From positions 496,001 through 560,000 of the forward strand of contig JAMLGM010000001.1 of assembly GCA_023957975.1 (NCBI GenBank): DNA of 64,000 bases. Reading direction: 5' to 3'. Positions 54,023-63,456 of the stretch are shown piece by piece. Within the stretch, counting starts at the first letter, position 1. Every line of letters starts with the position of its first letter. This DNA comes from Microthrixaceae bacterium (GTDB lineage: Bacteria; Actinomycetota; Acidimicrobiia; Acidimicrobiales; Microtrichaceae). The notes below the pieces were generated by a model that saw only the letters and a list, made by a program, of their open reading frames with translations, searched no databases and had not been told where the DNA came from. Position numbers and translations under genes: made by a program.

Positions 54023-55150
54023 GTGCAGCGTGTCTTAGTCGTACTTCCGTCGCTGACTCCAGAAGCGGGCGCCGAGCAATCAACCGCGGCGACCCTCCCA
54101 GTTGTCATCGCTGAAGGCACTGACGCGCACGTGGCGGTCCTGACGTCAAGCGTCGGCCTGTTGGGCCAACTTGTGTTGGCCGGTGCAACCTTTCACGACC
54201 TGTCGGGGTTGACTCTTGCGCAGCAGGTACAGGCGATTCGCCGTTTGGTGAAACAGGTATGTCCCGACATTGTGCACGCGGCGTTGTTTGACGCTGAGGT
54301 GCCCGCACACATGGCGGTGCTCGGAACGAGGGTGCCTTTGGTCGTGACGTGGGCAAATACGCCCGTGCGTTCGGCCGGCGAGGACACCGCGTCATGGAAG
54401 CTTCTCGCTGTTCATGGGCTGCAGGTGTTGTTGGCGCATCTCCCCAAGGTGCGTTTTCACGCGGTGACATTGGGGGTGGCGACAACGCAGAGACGGTGGC
54501 TCGGCGTCCGGGCTTCACGGGTGCGGGTCGCAGAGCGTGGACGCAACGCCTCCGAATTTCCTCGCGTCGTCCCTGCACAACGCGCCGCTGCTCGGGAGCG
54601 GCTCGGCTTGTCCGTGACGGACCTGGTGATTCTCAATATTGGGCGTCAGGAACCGCAGAAGGGGCAGGTGGAACTGATTCGAGCGTTCGATGCGGTGTTG
54701 AAACGGTTGCCTTCGGCGAAGCTGCTGATTGCTGGTCGCCTCGGTCGGGCGTCGGAGCAGGTCAACAGAGCACGCGAGGCGTCCATCTGCCCAGACGCGG
54801 TTCACCTGTTGGGTCACCGCGACGACATCGTTGATCTTCTGCGAGCGTCGGACGCAGTCGTGTGCGCCTCGCATCGCGAAGGTGCGGCGGGCGCGCTCAT
54901 TGAGGCGATGGCGGTTGGCGTACCCATCGTTTCGGTTCGCCTCGAGGGTCTGGACGGCATTCTGGAAGACGGGAAGAATGCTCGATTCGTCGGGCGGGAC
55001 TGCCTGGGAACTGCGATCGTCGAGGCGTTGACCGACCGTGAGGGATCGGCGTTGCTCGCTGACCGCGCCCGGGTGTTGTTTGAGGAACGATTCACGATCC
55101 AGGGCGCCGCTCGGCAATTGCTGGAGATGTATCGATGGGCTGTTGCGTGA
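54023..55150 (+). CDS. Glycosyltransferase family 4
   Basis: The 375-residue GT-B enzyme begins VQRVLVVLPSLTPEAGAEQS, with LNIGRQEPQKGQVELIRAF and the donor-binding CASHREGAAGALIEAMAVGVPIVS (Glu-rich loop). GTG 54023 starts the family-like sequence; the frame is open further upstream but that stretch is not conserved. It is divergent from the BY-kinase gene and is followed by the polymerase gene, whose ATG is 47 bp after its stop. Confidence 0.88.
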   Translation: MQRVLVVLPSLTPEAGAEQSTAATLPVVIAEGTDAHVAVLTSSVGLLGQLVLAGATFHDLSGLTLAQQVQAIRRLVKQVCPDIVHAALFDAEVPAHMAVLGTRVPLVVTWANTPVRSAGEDTASWKLLAVHGLQVLLAHLPKVRFHAVTLGVATTQRRWLGVRASRVRVAERGRNASEFPRVVPAQRAAARERLGLSVTDLVILNIGRQEPQKGQVELIRAFDAVLKRLPSAKLLIAGRLGRASEQVNRAREASICPDAVHLLGHRDDIVDLLRASDAVVCASHREGAAGALIEAMAVGVPIVSVRLEGLDGILEDGKNARFVGRDCLGTAIVEALTDREGSALLADRARVLFEERFTIQGAARQLLEMYRWAVA

Positions 55151-55196
55151 ATGCTCGCAGCGGCGTGATTCTGACGCGTGGCAAGGAGGACGGCTG

Positions 55197-56633
55197 ATGT
55201 CACGTCGGCGCGCCGGGGCCATCGGGTCGCCCGATCAGTTGAGTTCGACGGTAGGCCTCGTGCTCGCCGCATGCGTGCTGGCGGTGCTTGGTCTGAGTCT
55301 CGACCGCATCACTGATGACCAGTTGCGGGGAATCGTCACGTTCCTAGGGGTGCTTGTCATCGGTGTTCCGATCCTCGGAGTTGTCGCACGTCGAGAGCCC
55401 GAGTCGAAAGTCGCCGACCTGCTCGTCGTCGCGTTCATCACGAAGCTCGGGTTCTCACTCGTTCGCTACTTTGTCCTTGCCGTTGTCTACGGTGACAATG
55501 CGGACGCTGGGAAGTACTCGGAGTGGGCGACCCCGATCGTTGGTCTGTTTCGTCAGGGGATATTTTCGCTTCCTGAGGGCGGATTCACAGGACGCGATGC
55601 GGAGACGGAGCGAATCGCCATTTTCCTGGCGTTTGTGTACCTCATCACCGGAGTCTCTCGATTCGCCGGAACCTTCGTGTTCACGTCTCTCTGTTTCGCC
55701 GGCCAGGTGCTCATGTGGCGGGCTTTTCGACGGGCAGTGCCCAACGGGGACGACGTGCGGTACGGCTTGTTGGTGTTCTTCCTTCCGTCCATGCTGTTTT
55801 GGCCTTCATCCATCGGCAAGGACGCGCTGATGGTTGGCTGCGTCGGCCTCGTCTCGTACGGCGCCGCCCAAGTATTGGGCGACCGAACGTCGGTGGGTGG
55901 GATAGCGGTGTTCGGGGCTGGAGTCGCAGGGTTGATGGCGATTCGTCCACACATGGGGCTGATCGCCATCGTGGCGTTGGCGGTGGGCGCAACAGCTGGT
56001 TCTATCGGCGGGATCCGCAAGAAGGGCGCGTCAAAGTCGGCGATGGTGCGCCTCGCCGCGCTCGTCGTCCTTGTGGGGCTTGGGTCGGTCGGGGTTAGTC
56101 AGTTCGGCAAGCTATTTGGATCGGATGACGGCGGGGAGGGAACGAGCATCACCTCGGCGTTGGACAAGACGAAGACCATGACCGGTACCGGTGGATCGGA
56201 GTATCAGCCGGTCGCCGTTTCCTCGCCCCTCGACCTGCCCGCCGCTGTTGTGACCGTACTCATACGTCCGTTCCCTTGGGAAGCGCGCAACGTCAACGGT
56301 TTGATCGCCGCATCCGAAGGCGTCCTGTTCGTCGGGCTGGCAATCGCTGGACGTCGACGCCTGCTCGCATGGCTACAGGAACTCCCGAAGAACCCGTATC
56401 TCGTCTTTTGCGCAGTGTACGCGCTCGTGTTCATCGTGTTGTTCTCTTACATCGGGAACTTCGGAATCCTTGCGCGGCAACGCACACAGATGCTGCCACT
56501 CGTGCTCGTGGCATTCGCGATGCACCCGAAGCCGAAGGTGTCCCGGCGGTCGCTGTTGCGGGAGCGGTCCGAGCGGCGTCAGGCGGAGAGCCAGGAACCG
56601 ATGGACGCTCTGTCAGAACCGAACAACGTTTGA
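55197..56633 (+). CDS. Wzy/O-antigen-polymerase-like integral membrane protein
   Basis: The 478-residue protein has ten or more hydrophobic segments, a large loop around GGFTGRDAETERIA, the motif FLPSMLFWPSSIGKDALM and the C-terminal NFGILARQRTQMLPLVLVAFA, a combination seen in actinobacterial polysaccharide polymerase-like proteins. A soluble Arg/Glu-rich tail ends it. AAGGAGG precedes the ATG at 55197. It probably polymerises the repeat unit made by this locus. Sequence divergence in this class makes the assignment moderate. Confidence 0.75.
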   Translation: MSRRRAGAIGSPDQLSSTVGLVLAACVLAVLGLSLDRITDDQLRGIVTFLGVLVIGVPILGVVARREPESKVADLLVVAFITKLGFSLVRYFVLAVVYGDNADAGKYSEWATPIVGLFRQGIFSLPEGGFTGRDAETERIAIFLAFVYLITGVSRFAGTFVFTSLCFAGQVLMWRAFRRAVPNGDDVRYGLLVFFLPSMLFWPSSIGKDALMVGCVGLVSYGAAQVLGDRTSVGGIAVFGAGVAGLMAIRPHMGLIAIVALAVGATAGSIGGIRKKGASKSAMVRLAALVVLVGLGSVGVSQFGKLFGSDDGGEGTSITSALDKTKTMTGTGGSEYQPVAVSSPLDLPAAVVTVLIRPFPWEARNVNGLIAASEGVLFVGLAIAGRRRLLAWLQELPKNPYLVFCAVYALVFIVLFSYIGNFGILARQRTQMLPLVLVAFAMHPKPKVSRRSLLRERSERRQAESQEPMDALSEPNNV

Positions 56634-56773
56634 GTTGGTCTCGGCACGAAGCGTCGCAAACCGGCCTCAGCCACGCAATCAGAACACGTGCGATCGACGA
56701 AGACCGCTCCATGCCGCAGCGCTCGCCTGCAGCGCGGGCAGTCCCGCGTGTTCGCGCTGTCGGTTGTTGTCAT
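56579..56773 (-). CDS. Possible small zinc-ribbon protein
   Basis: A 64-residue frame contains DCPRCRRALRHGAVF and DRTCSDCVAEAGLRRF, two CxxC pairs about 20 residues apart that could form a zinc ribbon. It overlaps the 3' end of the polymerase gene by 55 bp on the other strand, and has no clear ribosome site, so it may be spurious or a fragment. No function can be assigned. Confidence 0.3.
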   Translation of the reverse strand: MTTTDSANTRDCPRCRRALRHGAVFVDRTCSDCVAEAGLRRFVPRPTQTLFGSDRASIGSWLSA

Positions 56774-57087
56774 CGGCTTGTTCGTGGAGGTCGTACGCCG
56801 GGTCGTCTGAGTGCCGCCCACCGCGGAGCCTGTCAATAGTTGGTTGCCGGATGTTTTGGTTACGGGTTGTGGGGTTGGTCGGTTTCGATGGTGGGCGGGT
56901 TGATCCACACTCGGGCGAGTTGGTGTGGTGGTGTGGGCTGGCCTTTCGCGAATCGTTCGGGGTGGGCTTGGTAGACAGAGTCCCGTCAGGTGGTGGGATT
57001 TCGAGTGTGATGCTCGATGTGTGAGCGGCGGTTGCCGCTACCAACGTTGAGTTTGTCACACGAGCTCAACAGCGCCTGTCGGGGCGG
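56634..57087. other. Stretch without a confident gene
   Basis: Apart from the possible small zinc-ribbon ORF at its left end I see no convincing gene, RNA gene or repeat here. Several overlapping minus-strand frames are Thr/Pro-rich and look like eroded coding DNA at the edge of the transposon cluster. Confidence 0.4.
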
Positions 57088-57330
57088 TCACATGGGCAGT
57101 GGCGGTTCGTGCCAGGCTTTGCGGCTTGTGGGGTCGTAGCGGAGCCGTCGGAACCGTTTGTGAGCGGCTTGGGGTGTCACACCAAGCTGCTCGGCGATCT
57201 CAGCCCAGGTCGCACCCCAATACATCGACCTCGCCACCGCGGTCTCAAGATCGGTTTCGATCCGTCGGAGCTGGCGGGTCGTCTCGGCTGTCTTCGCGAG
57301 TGCCGCCGCTTTGTGTTGCGTTCGTGCCAT
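57088..57330 (-). CDS. Small helix-turn-helix protein
   Basis: The 80-residue protein has a basic helical N-terminus and a clear HTH, GATWAEIAEQLGVTPQAAHKRF, at about residues 39-60, of the sigma-region-4 or excisionase-like type common in small actinobacterial regulators. It starts just downstream of the IS256 transposase gene and on the same strand, so it could be carried by or hitch-hiking with the transposon. Target unknown. Confidence 0.7.
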   Translation of the reverse strand: MARTQHKAAALAKTAETTRQLRRIETDLETAVARSMYWGATWAEIAEQLGVTPQAAHKRFRRLRYDPTSRKAWHEPPLPM

Positions 57331-57335
57331 ACCGG

Positions 57336-58623
57336 TTAACCCTCGTTGATAACGGTCGGCTCATCAACCATCGTTGATGAGATTGTTGGTCTGTCAACGA
57401 TGGTTGAGTCGCCTGGCTCCAACTCGGCGAACGCGGTGCCCAAAAGCACTGCCATCGAACCCTCCGGCAGGTAACGACGCGCAATCGCCCACTCGTCGTG
57501 CTGGTCGGCCAACACCGCCCCCGATGAGGCGCAGTACTGCGGGGTCGTTCGGGAAGATCCCCACAACGTTGCTGCGTCGTTTGATCTCCTTGTTGAGTCG
57601 TTCCAACGGGTTGTTCGACCAGATTTTGCGCCAATGTCCGGTCGGGAAGCTGCGAAACGCCAACACGTCGCTGCGGGCATCACGCATCGACTCGGCGGCT
57701 TTGGGGAACCGCTGTGCGAGGGTGTCGGTCACTTCGTCCCACCGGGCCTCAACAGCGTCGGGATCGGTGAGCGCGAAGATCGACCGGAACGCTGCAGCAA
57801 CCATCTCCTGGGAGCTTTTGGGGACAACAGCCAACAAGTTCCGCACGTAGTGGACCCGACAACGCTGCCACGACGACCCCGAAAAACACTTGCGGATCGA
57901 CGCTTTCAGCCCGGCGTGGGCGTCGGAGATCACCAGACGAACACTGTTGAGCCCGCGGTCTTTTAACGAGCGTAGGAACCGGGTCCAAAACGTTTCGTCC
58001 TCGCTGTCGCCGATGTCGACACCCAACACCTCGCGTCCACCCTCGGCGGTGATCCCGGTTGCGACGACCACAGCGCGACTGACGACTTGGCCCAAAGCGT
58101 CGTCGCGGACGTTCACATAGGTGGCGTCGAGGTACACGTACGGGAACCCAACATGGCCAAGGGTGCGGTTGCGAAACGCGTCGACGCGTTCATCAAGACC
58201 CGCGCAGATCCTCGATACTTCGGACTTGGAGATACCGGTGTCGACGCCCATCGCGGCGACGAGGTCGTCGACGCTGCGGGTCGATACCCCGTTCACGTAC
58301 GCCTCCATCACAACCGCGTACAGGGCCTGGTCGATACGACGCCGCGGTTCCAGGAGCGACGGGAAATAGCTGCCGGCGCGGAGTTTGGGGATACCGACTT
58401 GGAGGTCGCCGGCCTTGGTGGACAGGGTCTTGGAACGGGTGCCGTTGCGGTGCGTGACACGCTCACCACAGCGTTCGTAGCGGCCGGCACCGATCTTGTC
58501 GGCGGCTTCGACGTCGATCAACGCTTGCAGTGCCCACTGGGCCAGCTCGCGGACAAGATCGGTGCCGTCGCCGACACGAAGCGCGTCGAACAGTTCGGAC
58601 AGGGCAGAATCGGGTAGAGCCAT
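57336..58623 (-). pseudogene. IS256-family (Mutator) transposase with a one-base frameshift
   Basis: From ATG 58623 (MALPDSALSELFDAL) the protein shows DATYVNVRDD, VVVATGITAEGGREVLGVDIGDSED, VRLVISDAHAGL and CRVHYVRNLL, the Mutator DDE signature, then NNPLERLNKEIKRRS. After NDPAVLRLIG the correct C-terminus (AVLADQHDEWAIARRYLPEG) lies in the -1 frame: a run of five C (57518-57522, G on the coding strand) has one base too many. The transposase is probably inactive unless frameshifting occurs. Ends of the element are not resolved. Confidence 0.9.
57364..57407. repeat. Inverted repeat at the 3' end of the IS256 transposase gene
   Basis: TCAACCATCGTTGA (57364-57377) and TCAACGATGGTTGA (57394-57407) are perfect reverse complements with a 16-bp spacer; more GTTGAT/ATCAAC copies follow at 57340-57370. 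It may be a subterminal transposase-binding site or a terminator. Confidence 0.6.
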
Positions 58624-58895
58624 CGGTGTGAATCCTCTCGTTGTGCACTTGGCGTACACACCGAGCATCACGCCGATGGCTCACCCACAGGTGGACCACC
58701 GCCCCCGAATTCCCACCACATGAAGGGACTCATACCCGATCTGGTTCGTGGGTTGATGGTGATGGCCGCTGGTGGCGACCGGTTGAGGACCGGGCCGCGT
58801 TGGGGTGGTTTGGGGCGCGTCGAAGCTGACGGTCGTGGGTGTCGGGTTGTCAGCGCTCAGGGCTTTTTCGCGGTGCGCCTGGCCGCTCGGTGTTG

Positions 58896-60237
58896 TCAGC
58901 CCGTCAGGGCTGGCAACGCCCGGAGGGCGGTGAGGGTGGCGGTGAACTGTTGTGCCCATGGCCAGCCGAGCGGGAGCCGCAATGTTGGTTTCCCGGAGCG
59001 GTTCACGAGCGTTCCTGCGATCGCGATGAGTCGGGTTCGTATCGTGGCGTGATTCAACATTGCCCGGTCGGCACTGGTGTCGCCCAAAAGACCGGTCCAA
59101 CGGCTCAGGTTGTGGGCGAGCACAGCACACGCGAGCCACGCGGCGTTCGCTGAGTAGTGCCCGGAGGGGCAGTGCTGCAGTCCGGCGCCTTCTTTGAGAT
59201 CGCGGATCGCGAGTTCGACAACAGCATGGTTGCGGTGGAACTCATCAGCAGCGACCGCGTCAAGATCGACGTCTACTGCCACACTACGAGGCGTGGTGCC
59301 GCCAATCAGGGAACAGTTGGGCTTGTTTGCCGGTGAGTCGGGTACGCCGCACCACCAGTCGCACTGTGCGGGCCTTGTTGCCGCGACCGGTCGTGTAGGC
59401 GGTTTCGGCGACTTGGGCTTTCCCGCCGATCGTGTAGTCGATATCAACCCAGGCGTCCTCGGGGATCGCTGCTACCGCTGTCTTGATCGCCTGGTTCTGG
59501 GTGACGGTGATTGACCACAACACGCCGTGGCGGTCCAGGGTGTCGACGAGTTTCCAGGACCAGAACCCCGAATCGGCTCGCAATGTGACCTGACCTGTGG
59601 CGCCGCAGCGGCGCAGTCGAGCGACCGTTTCGTTGACGAAACGCACGACACCACGCCCGGATCCGGCTGACCCTTTGCGCATGCGGGCATGCACGATTTC
59701 GCCGGTTCCGGCGCGGGTCGCGAGCAGCGGGTGATAGCCGAGCTGTTTGGTGTAGCCGTACGCGGCGCCTTGTTTGTGTTTGCCGTGGACCTCGGCGATG
59801 GTGGAGTCAACATCGATCACCAACGGCTCCTCACCGGGTCCGGCGCCCAGGTGCCATGCTCGTTGCAACACGCGATCCGCGACGGCGTCGAGTTGTCGGA
59901 CGTGGCCGAACGTGAAGCACCGCAGGAACGTCCCGATCGTCGAGGGTGCCATCACCCGGAACGGCAACACTCGCTGGGTGGCCCCGGCGCGGAGCACGTT
60001 GACGTGGTCGATATGGGTAGCGCCGGCCAGGATCGCGCACACCATGGTCAACACTTTCCGCCCCGGTGACGCAGCCCCGGGCCGTGTCCGGTCGAGTTGG
60101 ACCCACTCGTTGATCAACGCTTCAAGGCCCAATCGTTTGATCAGTGTGCCGACCAGGATCAGCCCGGCGTTCGCGACCAGATTCGGGTCATCGAAAATGA
60201 CGTCGTAACGGTCGATGTTGCGCGAAACTCTGCTCAC
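58896..60237 (-). pseudogene. IS1380-family transposase split by a frameshift
   Basis: The N-terminal frame (GTG 60237 to stop 59284) has PLVIDVDSTIAEVHGKHKQG, the catalytic DDE Asp, VTLRADSGFWSWKLVD with the second Asp, and ends KQAQLFPDWRHHAS. The C-terminal part follows in another frame (DAVAADEFHRNHAVVELAIRDLKEG, containing the catalytic Glu) to 58896. A shift near 59284 separates them, so the enzyme is interrupted. The right end carries a 12-bp inverted repeat; exact ends of the element are unresolved. Confidence 0.88.
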
Positions 60238-60238
60238 A

Positions 60239-60310
60239 GAAAGTGCCTTCCGGATCCCGGGTCTTGACGACGTACAACACCGTCATCCTCCCAGACCAGA
60301 AGGCACTTTC
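60239..60310. repeat. Inverted repeat at the IS1380 right end
   Basis: GAAAGTGCCTTC (60239-60250) and GAAGGCACTTTC (60299-60310) are exact reverse complements, 48 bp apart, directly upstream of the transposase start. One may be the terminal repeat and the pair a hairpin that shields the transposase from outside transcription. Confidence 0.6.
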
Positions 60311-60326
60311 CGCGGACGCGCACACC

Positions 60327-60701
60327 TCACCCCACCAGGCGCATCGGTGGATCCAGGCTAAGTACCCGACACGACACCACAACGGGAACCCCGTGGGCGG
60401 CGAACTCGGACCCGAGCGGGTACATCATCGTTTTGGGACCTTCGCCTGGCCGAGAAACGCGGCGTAGCACCTCGTTTTCGATCTCCAACAGCCGCACACG
60501 CTTGCGTAGCTCGGCGGACTCTGTGGTGGTGACGCCGGGGCGGTCGCCGTCCCCGACAGCGGCTCGGCGGAGCCACTTCGACAACGTCATCGGGTGGATC
60601 CCGAAATCGGCGGCGACCTGATCCAAGGTCACACCATCGGGGCGGCTCCGAGCTACCTTCACGACATCGTCGCGGGACTCCTGCGGATAGGGCTTGGCCA
60701 T
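60327..60701 (-). pseudogene. IS3-family OrfA/OrfB remnant, truncated
   Basis: From ATG 60701 the frame reads MAKPYPQESRDDVVKVAR, an HTH (LDQVAADFGIHPMTLSKWL) and a leucine-zipper-like VRLLEIENEVLRR, typical of IS3 OrfA. It then passes into the first 30 residues of OrfB (MYPLGSEFAAHGVPVVVSCRVL) and is cut at the border of the IS1380 element. No catalytic domain remains. Confidence 0.85.
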
Positions 60702-60800
60702 GAGGACATCCTTCCGGGCCTGCCCCACAGGCAAACCAGCTCAGATGCCACCTCAACGCGCGGCAGTCCCTCTTGGCGGGCGGGGTCGCGATATCTCCTG

Positions 60801-60806
60801 TATAAT
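60801..60806 (+). promoter_or_regulatory. -10 box of the oxygenase operon
   Basis: TATAAT at 60801-60806 is a perfect sigma-70 -10 hexamer in otherwise GC-rich DNA, about 68 bp before the first start codon of the operon at 60874. A weak TTGGCG lies 22 bp upstream, a longer spacing than usual. The promoter lies just past the IS3 remnant. Confidence 0.45.
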
Positions 60807-60873
60807 GTCTGCATTGTTGGTGGTGCTGCGAGGTCCTTGCGGCGGTGGCTTGGAATGGAATGTGGGAGTGGGA

Positions 60874-61560
60874 GTGAACGACGAAGATTCTAACTCTGCC
60901 TCGGTTGAGGACGATCTCCGGGTGGCTCGTCGAGACGCGCTGAAGAAGGCGGCGGCTGGAGCGGCCGTCGGCGGCGTCGTCTGGGCGGCGCCGCGCGTGG
61001 AGGGCCTGTCGCTGGTCCCGAATTATGCCTCGGCCGGTACCGCCACGGCCGGACCGATCACGTTCGTGATTGAATCAACGAGCCGTTCCGATGGCGGCGG
61101 GTATTACGCTGACAGTGACGTCAGCAACTGGGGCACTCTGAACGGTTGCGACAATGGCGACGCGGATTACCACACCGCCATCAACGGCAGGAGTAATCCC
61201 AGCGTGTCCATCTCGCCGCTCCCAGCGTCTACCCAGTTCTCGGCCATCACGATGTCTGCTCCGCTCGGAGCTGCGGGTAACGCTGTCGTCACGGTGCCGA
61301 ACGGCATCGACGCCGACCTCAACGCCAACTACACGATCAACGTAGCGTTCAACATTGACCCGCCGTGGAATAAGTGCCGGATCAACGCCGTGACCTTCAA
61401 TAAGTGTATCCCTGGGCCCGGTCCGACCTCTGGTACCTTCACCATCAATAACAATCCCGAGCCTGGGGCGACGAACCCGGCGCCATTTACCGCGGGTGTG
61501 ACCATCGGCCCTCAGCCACAGAACTTCGCCCGCATGGATATTACGGTGCAGTGTAGCTGA
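60874..61560 (+). CDS. Exported protein with a Tat-like leader, probable substrate of the downstream oxygenases
   Basis: The 228-residue product has an acidic N-terminus, then a twin-arginine-like leader (ARRDALKKAAAGAAVGGVVW, residues 18-37) followed by WAAPRVEGLSLVPNYASAGT, a conserved-looking junction I associate with a poorly described actinobacterial exported family. The mature part is beta-rich with five or six Cys and a tail rich in Pro, Gly and Asn (PGPGPTSGTF, NNNPEPGATNPAP), possible hydroxylation sites. GTG start at 60874 follows GGGAG. It is five bases upstream of the JmjC gene and cotranscribed with three oxygenases. Confidence 0.7.
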   Translation: MNDEDSNSASVEDDLRVARRDALKKAAAGAAVGGVVWAAPRVEGLSLVPNYASAGTATAGPITFVIESTSRSDGGGYYADSDVSNWGTLNGCDNGDADYHTAINGRSNPSVSISPLPASTQFSAITMSAPLGAAGNAVVTVPNGIDADLNANYTINVAFNIDPPWNKCRINAVTFNKCIPGPGPTSGTFTINNNPEPGATNPAPFTAGVTIGPQPQNFARMDITVQCS

Positions 61561-61564
61561 GGCG

Positions 61565-62863
61565 ATGGTGACTTTGGCCGGAGCGCGGATTCCTCCTGTC
61601 CGCGTGCGTGAGGTGACAGCCGTTCCCAAGCTGCGGTTGACCCCGCGCAGCCGGGACCGTGACGAGATGACGTTGGTCGCTGCTGCTGCCTGCGGGACGC
61701 GCCGGGCGGCGGACAGGCTGGCGCAGCGTCTCGGCGGGTTCCGACTCGACGGGCTCACTCAGGTGGTCGACGACGCTCGAGCGCTGGTGTTTGAGGTCGA
61801 CCAGGCTTTCCTACTGGAACTCGATGCAGCGCGGGGAATCGATGAAGTCATGATGGCCATGGAACCGGTAAGGCCGCGTGTGGGCTTTGCCGATGGCACG
61901 AAGCGCACCGAGGTACCACAGCTCTCTCGCATGGTCGACCAACGCCAAGGCTACGGTAATCCCTGGCGACGCCTGCACCCGGTTGGGACCGCTGAGGCGC
62001 TGTCCGAGGGCGTGACCGTGGTCTTGAACGACATCTCACCGATTCTTCGCGGCGGGGTGCTTGACCTCGGTCACGATGTCAGCCGGGTGCGTTCGGTCCG
62101 AACCCAGATCAACGCCTACATCAGCGAGCGTGAGGCGCCAGGGTTCGGGCGGCACTGGGATGACCATGACGTTCTGATCATTCAGGTGGCCGGACGGAAG
62201 CGCTGGGAGATCTTCGCCCCCGCCGCCTTGTCCCCGGCCCGGTCGTGGGTGGCTCCCGAGGCTTGTGGTGCATCGGTCTTGTCGGTTGTGCTCGAACCCG
62301 GGTTGGGGCTCTTTATACCGCGCGGCTGGCCTCATGCGGTTCGGGGATTCGCCGATGTTGTGTCAGTCCACCTCACGGTCGGCACCCGTCGACAGATCCT
62401 GGCGGAGACGATCTCGGACGTTGAGGTGCGTCCCGCCGTCGGGACGCCGAACGGACGATTCATCACGGGCGCGGTCGACTGGGCAACGCCTGACCGCGAT
62501 GCCGTCGAGGCCTCCGTGGCGCGCTTCCGCGGGATGATTGAGACGTTGCCATATGACGGCCCGCTGACGACAATGGGACGTTTGGCGCAGCTCGGTTCCG
62601 ATTCGTTGGTGAGCGCGGCGCTTCCGGGCGGAGCGGTGTTTGCAGAACCGCCCGACCCAGATTCCCTGAGCTTCGCAACCTCAGGGTATGTGTACGAAAT
62701 CCCTCGTCCTCTGGTGCCTTCACTCGCGTTGCTGCTCGAAGGGCGCACTGAATCAATTCGTATCCTCGCAGAGCGGTCCCCTGGAACCTTGCCCGCCGAC
62801 GTCGAGCAACTCGTGCGGACGCTCGCTCGTCGAGACGTAGTCCGAATCTTCGATACCGCATGA
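61565..62863 (+). CDS. JmjC/cupin-8 2OG-Fe(II) oxygenase (ribosomal-oxygenase-like)
   Basis: The 432-residue protein has a double-stranded beta-helix core with HWDDHDVLIIQVAGRKRWEIF (HxD at 197-199) and IPRGWPHAV (distal His257), closely following the YcfD/ROX pattern (H-x-D...DVFLIQ..GRRRW...PPGFPH). A C-terminal winged-helix-like region of about 130 residues follows, as in ROX enzymes. It would hydroxylate a protein residue using 2-oxoglutarate and O2. ATG overlaps the next gene's start (ATGA). Confidence 0.85.
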   Translation: MVTLAGARIPPVRVREVTAVPKLRLTPRSRDRDEMTLVAAAACGTRRAADRLAQRLGGFRLDGLTQVVDDARALVFEVDQAFLLELDAARGIDEVMMAMEPVRPRVGFADGTKRTEVPQLSRMVDQRQGYGNPWRRLHPVGTAEALSEGVTVVLNDISPILRGGVLDLGHDVSRVRSVRTQINAYISEREAPGFGRHWDDHDVLIIQVAGRKRWEIFAPAALSPARSWVAPEACGASVLSVVLEPGLGLFIPRGWPHAVRGFADVVSVHLTVGTRRQILAETISDVEVRPAVGTPNGRFITGAVDWATPDRDAVEASVARFRGMIETLPYDGPLTTMGRLAQLGSDSLVSAALPGGAVFAEPPDPDSLSFATSGYVYEIPRPLVPSLALLLEGRTESIRILAERSPGTLPADVEQLVRTLARRDVVRIFDTA

Positions 62864-63456
62864 GTGTCGAGTCGTTAACCGATCAGCGCACTACATACGG
62901 GCGTCACGGAGTCTGCACGCTGCCGTCTCTAATCGAGCCAGCTCTCTACACGTTTCTGATGGACTATCTGAACCTGCGCGGTCATGCTGACGCTCTGGCG
63001 GCGGACGTTCAGGTTGTCGGTTCGACGGTGCTGTACGGCGATCCAGCTTTTGACACGGTGCTTGGCCGACTGGCCGGTAAACTGTCCGCTGTGGTCGGAG
63101 TGCCGCTGCTGCCAACATATTCGTTCGTGCGGGTGTACAGGGCCGGTCAGCAACTTGTTCCTCACACCGACCGGTCCGCCTGCGAGCACAGCGTGACTGT
63201 GCACCTCGGCTCGTCGTCGCAGGCGTCGTGGCCGATCTCAGTCACGACGCTTGACGGGTTGACCCACGCGGTGCCACTCGCCCCAGGCGACGGGCTCGGA
63301 TACCGCGGGTCGGCGGTCCGTCACTGGCGCGACGTCTGTCGTCACGAGTGGTACGCACAACTCTTCCTCCATTATGTCGAGGCCAACGGGCAGCACCGTA
63401 GCCAGGTGTTCGACGGTCGTGACTACTTGGGCCTTCCTCGGGAAGCGGAGGCGTGA
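62860..63456 (+). CDS. Small 2OG-Fe(II) oxygenase-like protein
   Basis: The 198-residue protein has FVRVYRAGQQLVPHTDRSACEHSVTVHLG with HTD at 102-104 as a facial-triad HxD and VRHWRD with a distal His at 155, followed by WYAQLFLHYV. Together these fit a minimal 2OG-Fe(II) dioxygenase fold of the prolyl-hydroxylase type, though sequence is divergent. Its start is coupled to the preceding gene (ATGA) and its end to the following one (GTGA), so all three are made together. Confidence 0.72.
   Translation: MSVESLTDQRTTYGRHGVCTLPSLIEPALYTFLMDYLNLRGHADALAADVQVVGSTVLYGDPAFDTVLGRLAGKLSAVVGVPLLPTYSFVRVYRAGQQLVPHTDRSACEHSVTVHLGSSSQASWPISVTTLDGLTHAVPLAPGDGLGYRGSAVRHWRDVCRHEWYAQLFLHYVEANGQHRSQVFDGRDYLGLPREAEA

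Noticed and set aside
57034..57087. Possible att site near the small HTH gene
   Set aside because: No matching repeat elsewhere in the window and no integrase gene.
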